In this document: positions 58,941 through 64,000 of the stretch, in pieces
How positions within the stretch are numbered: the first letter of the stretch is position 1
How the letters are laid out: every line of letters starts with the position of its first letter
NCBI GenBank assembly: GCA_012931725.1
Contig: CM022945.1
Span: 20,432,318-20,496,317 of the forward strand
Direction: 5' to 3'
DNA: 64,000 nt
Source: Litsea cubeba
Taxonomy: Eukaryota; Streptophyta; Magnoliopsida; Laurales; Lauraceae
Program-made: the position numbers and the translations under genes
Notes under the pieces: generated by a model
Seen by the model: only the letters and a program-made list of their open reading frames with translations
Told to the model about the DNA's origin: nothing
Database searches by the model: none

Positions 58941-60585
58941 CATGGACAACCAGTTGAAAGCATTTGCAAAATAAAATTTTATTATATTAATAAAATATAT
59001 TTACCCATGTTCCTGTTCCTGCTTATTTTGGTACAAGATATTTAGGGATTGAGAGAGTTTCTTTTTCTTTTTTTTTAAAGATTGGAATCATAAATTAAAT
59101 CAAATGAGTTTGATGTGATGATATAAATTCTCGTGTCATTCACTAATACGTTAACCTTTTGATATGACTGATTATTATAAGATGGTATCAATGACGTATG
59201 TCATGAGTTTCAAAACCCCTCCCTTTGGAGGTGGGTGTTGGTATAAATTCGAAACTACGGAGATAAATTCTATTTTCCTGAGCTTGATTTTTTAATTGTA
59301 TCCAGGTGATGCACTTGTTTTGACATTTAGCCTGCAACTTATAACTTAAACACCCAATCAACCATTAATTGCATCCTATCACTTTTCATACAAATGGCAA
59401 ATAAATCAACCACCTGGAAAAGGCGAAAAGATGAACTTACAAATCTAGGAAAAATAAGTTAAGCTGAAAGGAACTCAAACCTTCAACTGCATGGACAACC
59501 AGTTGAAAGCATTTGCAAAATAAAATTTTATTATATTAATATAATATATTTACCCATGTTCCTGTTCCTGCTTATTTTGGTACAAGATATTTAGGGATTG
59601 AGAGAGTTTCTTTTTCTTTCTTTTTTAAGATTGGAATCATAAATTAAATCAAATGAGTTTGATGTGATGATATAAATTCTCGTGTCATTCACTAATACGT
59701 TAACCTTTTGATATGACTGATTATTATAAGATGGTATCAATGACGTATGTCATGAGTTTCAAAACCCCTCCCTTTGGAGGTGGGTGTTGGTATAAATTCG
59801 AAACTACGGAGATAAATTCTATTTTCCTGAGCTTGATTTTTTAATTGTATCCAGGTGATGCACTTGTTTTGACATTTAGCCTGCAACTTATAACTTAAAC
59901 ACCCAATCAACCATTAATTGCATCCTATCACTTTTCATACAAATGGCAAATAAATCAACCACCTGGAAAAGGCGAAAAGATGAACTTACAAATCTAGGAA
60001 AAATAAGTTAAGCTGAAAGGAACTCAAACCTTCAACTGCATGGACAACCAGTTGAAAGCATTTGCAAAATAAAATTTTATTATATTAATATAATATATTT
60101 ACCCATGTTCCTGTTCCTGCTTATTTTGGTACAAGATATTTAGGGATTGAGAGAGTTTCTTTTTCTTTCTTTTTTAAGATTGGAATCATAAATTAAATCA
60201 AATGAGTTTGATGTGATGATATAAATTCTCGTGTCATTCACTAATACGTTAACCTTTTGATATGACTGATTATTATAAGATGGTATCAATGACGTATGTC
60301 ATGAGTTTCAAAACCCCTCCCTTTGGAGGTGGGTGTTGGTATAAATTCGAAACTACGGAGATAAATTCTATTTTCCTGAGCTTGATTTTTTAATTGTATC
60401 CAGGTGATGCACTTGTTTTGACATTTAGCCTGCAACTTATAACTTAAACACCCAATCAACCATTAATTGCATCCTATCACTTTTCATACAAATGGCAAAT
60501 AAATCAACCACCTGGAAAAGGCGAAAAGATGAACTTACAAATCTAGGAAAAATAAGTTAAGCTGAAAGGAACTCAAACCTTCAAC
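58941..60585. repeat. 549-bp unit in three direct tandem copies
   Basis: Copies start at 58941, 59490 and 60039 (CATGGACAACCAGTTGAAAG), spaced exactly 549 bases. Copies 2 and 3 look identical by eye, and copy 1 differs at a few places (for example TTAATAAAATAT versus TTAATATAATAT, and the T run). No coding frame. Each unit contains AAGATGGTATCAATGACG, reminiscent of a Met-tRNA/primer-binding motif, so the unit may derive from a retroelement end. Confidence 0.95.
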
Positions 60586-60610
60586 CTCACTCACTCTTAC
60601 TTTAGTTAAA

Positions 60611-61556
60611 CTAGCAAAACCCCGTGCTATGCACGGACCACGAAACCACCAAATGCACAGACTAATATGAGTTATTTTTAATAAATTTATTAATTAGTAA
60701 ACTTGTGAGTCCTTTTTTTTATTGCTAATTTGATCTTTATGTTTTTTTCCAAATATTTTATTCTTTAGGTGAGGCATGAATTGATTAAGAAAGATCCAAT
60801 GATCATTGACCTAACAAATTGACCTAATATATTTAAGTGAGACCAAGATGAATGGGGTCCATCATCTCTATTCTAACCGTTCATAAAATCATATGATGCG
60901 GGCTGAGACTCATTAATTAATTGATAAAGATCAAATGATTATAGACCTCTCAAATTGACCAAACCTAACCTATTTAAGTGGGACCCCCAAGATGAATGGG
61001 TCCACCATCTATATTCTAACCGTCCATAAAACCATATGATGCGGGCTGAGACCTATGAATTGCTTGATAAAGATCAAATGATCAAATGATCATAGACCTC
61101 ACAAATTGACCAAACCTAACCTATTTAAGTGGAACCCCCAGATGAATGGGGTCCACAATCTCTAGTCTAACCGTCCATAAAACCATATTATGCGGGATGA
61201 GACTCATGAATTGATTAAGAAATATCAAAGGATCAAATGATCGTAGACCTAACAAATTGACCAAATATTTTTAAGTGGGACCCAGATGAATGGGATCCAC
61301 CATCTTTATTCTAACCGTCCATAAAATCAAACGATGTGGGCCGGGACCTATGAATTGATTGATATAAATGTAGCTCATCTGGTGTGTTGGCTTATTTAGG
61401 GATCTCATGAAGAGATTTTAGGCTTTTAAGTGGAAGATGATTCTTCATTGAGAGATTTTAGGGATAAGGGCAACTCTGGAAATGGCATTGTAAAAAGTTT
61501 GAGGTTGCACCAGGTGTCTTTATGTGAGGATGAGTACATCCCTTTACTAATATAGA
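60611..61556 (-). mobile_element. non-autonomous Helitron, copy B
   Basis: On the minus strand it starts TCTATATTAGTAAAGGGATG at 61556 and ends with the hairpin CCGTGC..GCACGG followed by GGGGTTTTGCTAG at 60611, inserted between A and T. It shares most of its sequence with copy A at 5514-6838, including the tandem units of about 140 bp. It is shorter at the 5' side. Its 3' hairpin is more perfect than that of copy A. Confidence 0.85.
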
Positions 61557-62489
61557 TACACTATGCCAACAAAGATACAAATATTTTGCAAGTAGCGGCA
61601 GGTTACTCACTCTTATATTAGAGAGCGGCCACTTACCTCATTGGTAAGTGACCATGGTTCTTACCTGGTTGCACATGATTCAAATATTGGGCACACTACA
61701 TTTTTTCACTTATATGAGTTTTTTTTTCCGCTTGTGCAAGCTTCTTTTCCACTTATGTATGCCTTTTTCCCACTTGTGTGGATTGTCTTTCCGTATAGTA
61801 TATATTAGGTTTCTTTCTTGGGTCTCAACCCTCTTAATTGGATTACTAAAGAAACTTAGATACAATATTTTGTATATATATTTTAATAACAAATATCTAA
61901 AATGGCCATAAACATGGCAGGTTGGGATAGCCAAAATCTGAACCCGTACCCACCCCTAGCACAAGTGGGTTGGAGCATATTACCTATTTAACGTAGCTCA
62001 TTGCAATCACCTAAAATAGTAGTAGAGTTATTTTGCTTATAAGCATATATTCGAACTTTTATTAACCGAATTGACCTTTCTTGAAGTCAACATTTATCCA
62101 TTTTTACATGGTCTTATATGTAAAATCCTGTACTTTCATCATGCAATGTGATCTACTTGGAAACTTGTTCAGTCAATGATTGAGATTGAGGGAGTAAACT
62201 TTTTATTTTGAATTTGGGAAAAAATTTGGTAAGTCATTCCAAAGAACCATATTCAAAACCTTATGTATATTTTAAATTTGACAGATTCAGACTCAAAGCT
62301 TTTGATTGAGACTGAAAGAAATATCAGTGTGAATCTATAATAGCAAAGAAGCTGTTTGAAGTCATCAGAGCATCTGAAAGAGTCCTGCTGTCCAAAAGCA
62401 ATACAAGTGACTTAAAACGGGCTTCTAAATTGCTACAAACTGTCAAGATCTAGATGCAAGTAACCATTACACTTTTCACTTCGATCCGT
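61557..62489. other. intergenic region, no gene seen
   Basis: A SINE-like piece at about 61625-61700 has TACCTCATTGGTAAGTGACC (A-box-like) and GGTTGCACATGATTCAAAT (B-box-like). Nothing else is recognisable. Confidence 0.45.
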
Positions 62490-62497
62490 ACATTTTT

Positions 62498-63036
62498 TTA
62501 AGGAGTATAAAAGAAAATCGAAAAACCGCTAACCGAATTGAACCGTAGTTAATAACCGTGTTAGTTGTGCTTATGGTTCTTTAAATCGAAAAATCGTGCT
62601 TCACGGATCGGTTACAGCTTTTATCTCGACTCACGGTTATTAACCGAACCAAACCGTTAACCGCGGTTCGGTTAACCGTGTTTCCAAAACATACGGTTAA
62701 CCGAAACGTTTTGCTAAAAAGAAAAAAAACATAAGGGCTTGAAGGAAAATTATTTTTTATTTTTATTTTTCAGTAACATATTATGTCATTCTCCAACTAT
62801 GCTTTTTTTTTTTTTATCTTTCTTTCTTTACAAAGTAAGTTTGATTGGTAAATGACAAAATTTTCACAAATTTTTTTTTACGTGACAATTAATCATAACC
62901 AGTTAATCGTGGTTCAGTTTTGAACGATTTTTTTACGATTCGGATACGATTATGGTTTTCAAAAGACAAAAATTGTAAAACACGGTTCTATTAACGATTT
63001 TCCAAAATAAACAATTTATCGAACCGTTACACCCCT
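62498..63036. mobile_element. hAT-like MITE with GGTTAACCG subterminal repeats
   Basis: The right end is the complement of AGGGGTGTAACGGTTCG, and the left end AAGGAGTATAAAAG is a degenerate match. Flanks ACATTTTT and ACATTTGT fit an imperfect 8-bp duplication. GGTTAACCG, AACCGAACC and CGGTTATTAACCG words cluster at 62518-62710, with weaker ones at 62895-63025. No coding capacity. The left boundary is uncertain by several bases. Confidence 0.6.
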
Positions 63037-63316
63037 ACATTTGTTGAAGCTTTGGCACTGTAATTTTTAAGGCATCCAAAGTCACATTTTAATATTTACT
63101 TTCTTCAATTCTTGCCTTGGGCTTGGAGGAATCATCAGAAAAATGTCTATAGTTTATCTAATGCCCATCAGTGAACCCACTCAGATTAAATCCAATCCAA
63201 CGGTCCCATTGGCTTTCCCTCAAAAGTGGGCCCAGTTGCAGATTTCTCTGGGCCAATGTAGATCCAGCGGTTACAGGCGCGTGACTGGCAGCTGCAGCTG
63301 GCCACTCTGCAACCTT

Positions 63317-63337
63317 ACGTGTCGCTAACTGACACGT
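63317..63337. promoter_or_regulatory. inverted pair of ACGTGTC (ABRE-type) boxes
   Basis: ACGTGTC (63317-63323) and GACACGT (63331-63337) face each other across seven bases. ACGTGTC is the core of the abscisic-acid response element bound by bZIP factors of the ABF/AREB group. Function is inferred only. Confidence 0.45.
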
Positions 63338-63415
63338 TCCATTCTCCTTCTTTTTCGGGCATTTTGTCAGGACAGGCACCACTTTTTGGCAGCTGTGCAA
63401 AATCCAAAACGGAAG

Positions 63416-63423
63416 TGACGTCA
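63416..63423. promoter_or_regulatory. TGACGTCA palindrome (bZIP C-box)
   Basis: A perfect 8-base TGACGTCA, the binding palindrome of TGA/C-group bZIP factors, lies 79 bases from the ACGTGTC pair. No adjacent gene start is seen inside the window. Confidence 0.4.
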
Positions 63424-64000
63424 TCCACCGTTTGAGGAGGCTGAGACCCACCAATACTCATCGGATAAAATGGAGTCAAGACTCTGCCGTGGGGCCATCT
63501 ATTGATAATTCAGGCAGTTGGAAATCAGATTTATTGCCTCTAATGGTATTTCGTTAAGTTTTACTTCAATATTGATTGCCTCTATCATACTATGCTATCT
63601 ATCATGTGCTCGATTTCTTGGTGGAGCTAAATTCCCTTTGAATTACAATTTGATGATATATCACTAGAGGATAAGACATTGATTTTGAAAAGGTCTAGAT
63701 TATCAATAGGCAGGCCTCACGTAGAGTTCCCTACATCCCATTCAAGGAAGCAAGTGGGAGAACTCAGGGTTTTAGACTTAGGTTTATGAAGCATTTGTAG
63801 AAATTACTCACCTAGAGTTAATGGATTGACATGAGGCCTCGGTTTGCTCCTCTTTCTTTTGAAATCCATTCCAGATTTGCCTCGGATGTATTTATAAGCA
63901 TTTGATAATTGCCACAAAGAGAATGATATAGTCTTATTGGATCAATGGACTCAAGAATACCCATGCTATGAAGATAAAGGGTGGTTGAATATTTTTTGTG

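Larger units (their letters stand above)
63037..64000. other. right-edge region with promoter-like sequence
   Basis: Base composition rises in G+C at about 63170-63450, where several bZIP-type boxes cluster. No coding exon is recognisable to the window end, so any gene it serves would lie outside the window. Confidence 0.4.

Noticed and set aside
1..64000. CRISPR array, bacterial operon or prokaryotic system
   Set aside because: Spliced plant genes and plant transposons throughout. The tandem repeats lack the uniform repeat-spacer pattern.

Overview
The window is nuclear DNA from a flowering plant. It has GT-AG introns, a tonoplast aquaporin, a plant-specific three-domain phosphatase/cyclic-nucleotide/kinase gene and a dense load of plant transposons. 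Long repeat-filled introns and many GTGGGGCCCAC-type repeats would fit a woody, repeat-rich lineage such as a magnoliid, but that placement is only a guess. Genes are sparse: three can be modelled with confidence, and one further partial terminal exon is possible at the left edge.

Layout. 1-580: possible last exon of an unidentified gene. 580-8237: intergenic, with a Helitron at 5514-6838 and the upstream/5' leader region of the next gene. 8238-25463 (+): a 15-exon gene for a 1078-residue PP2C + two cyclic-nucleotide-binding domains + kinase-like domain protein (plant PKG). All splice junctions join in frame. Its introns hold a LINE remnant with a nested SINE (intron 1), an 82-nt TC tract at a splice donor (intron 5), a probable solo LTR (intron 7), a hAT MITE (intron 10) and a 1.8-kb palindrome of two inverted LTR-like arms (intron 13). 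27944-29317 (-): a single-exon seven-blade WD40 protein of the JINGUBANG type. 29.3-39.4 kb: AT-rich intergenic DNA with SINEs and a large GTGGGGCCCAC/TTATTA minisatellite. 39578-41474 (+): a three-exon TIP2 aquaporin of 248 residues. 41.5-64 kb: no confident gene. It holds two PIF/Harbinger elements (one split by an LTR-type insertion), three hAT-type elements, further MITEs and SINEs, a 549-bp triplicated tandem repeat, a second Helitron copy, and a promoter-like stretch with paired ACGTGTC boxes near the right edge.

Functional picture. The three genes share no obvious pathway: cyclic-nucleotide/phosphorylation signalling, a WD40 scaffold, and vacuolar water/ammonia transport. The main interest is mobile-element architecture: several elements have readable target-site duplications, the insertions are nested, and four or five hAT-type elements each carry their own subterminal short-motif cluster. 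Also notable are the degenerate kinase and cyclic-nucleotide sites in an otherwise intact gene, and the hairpin-forming intron.
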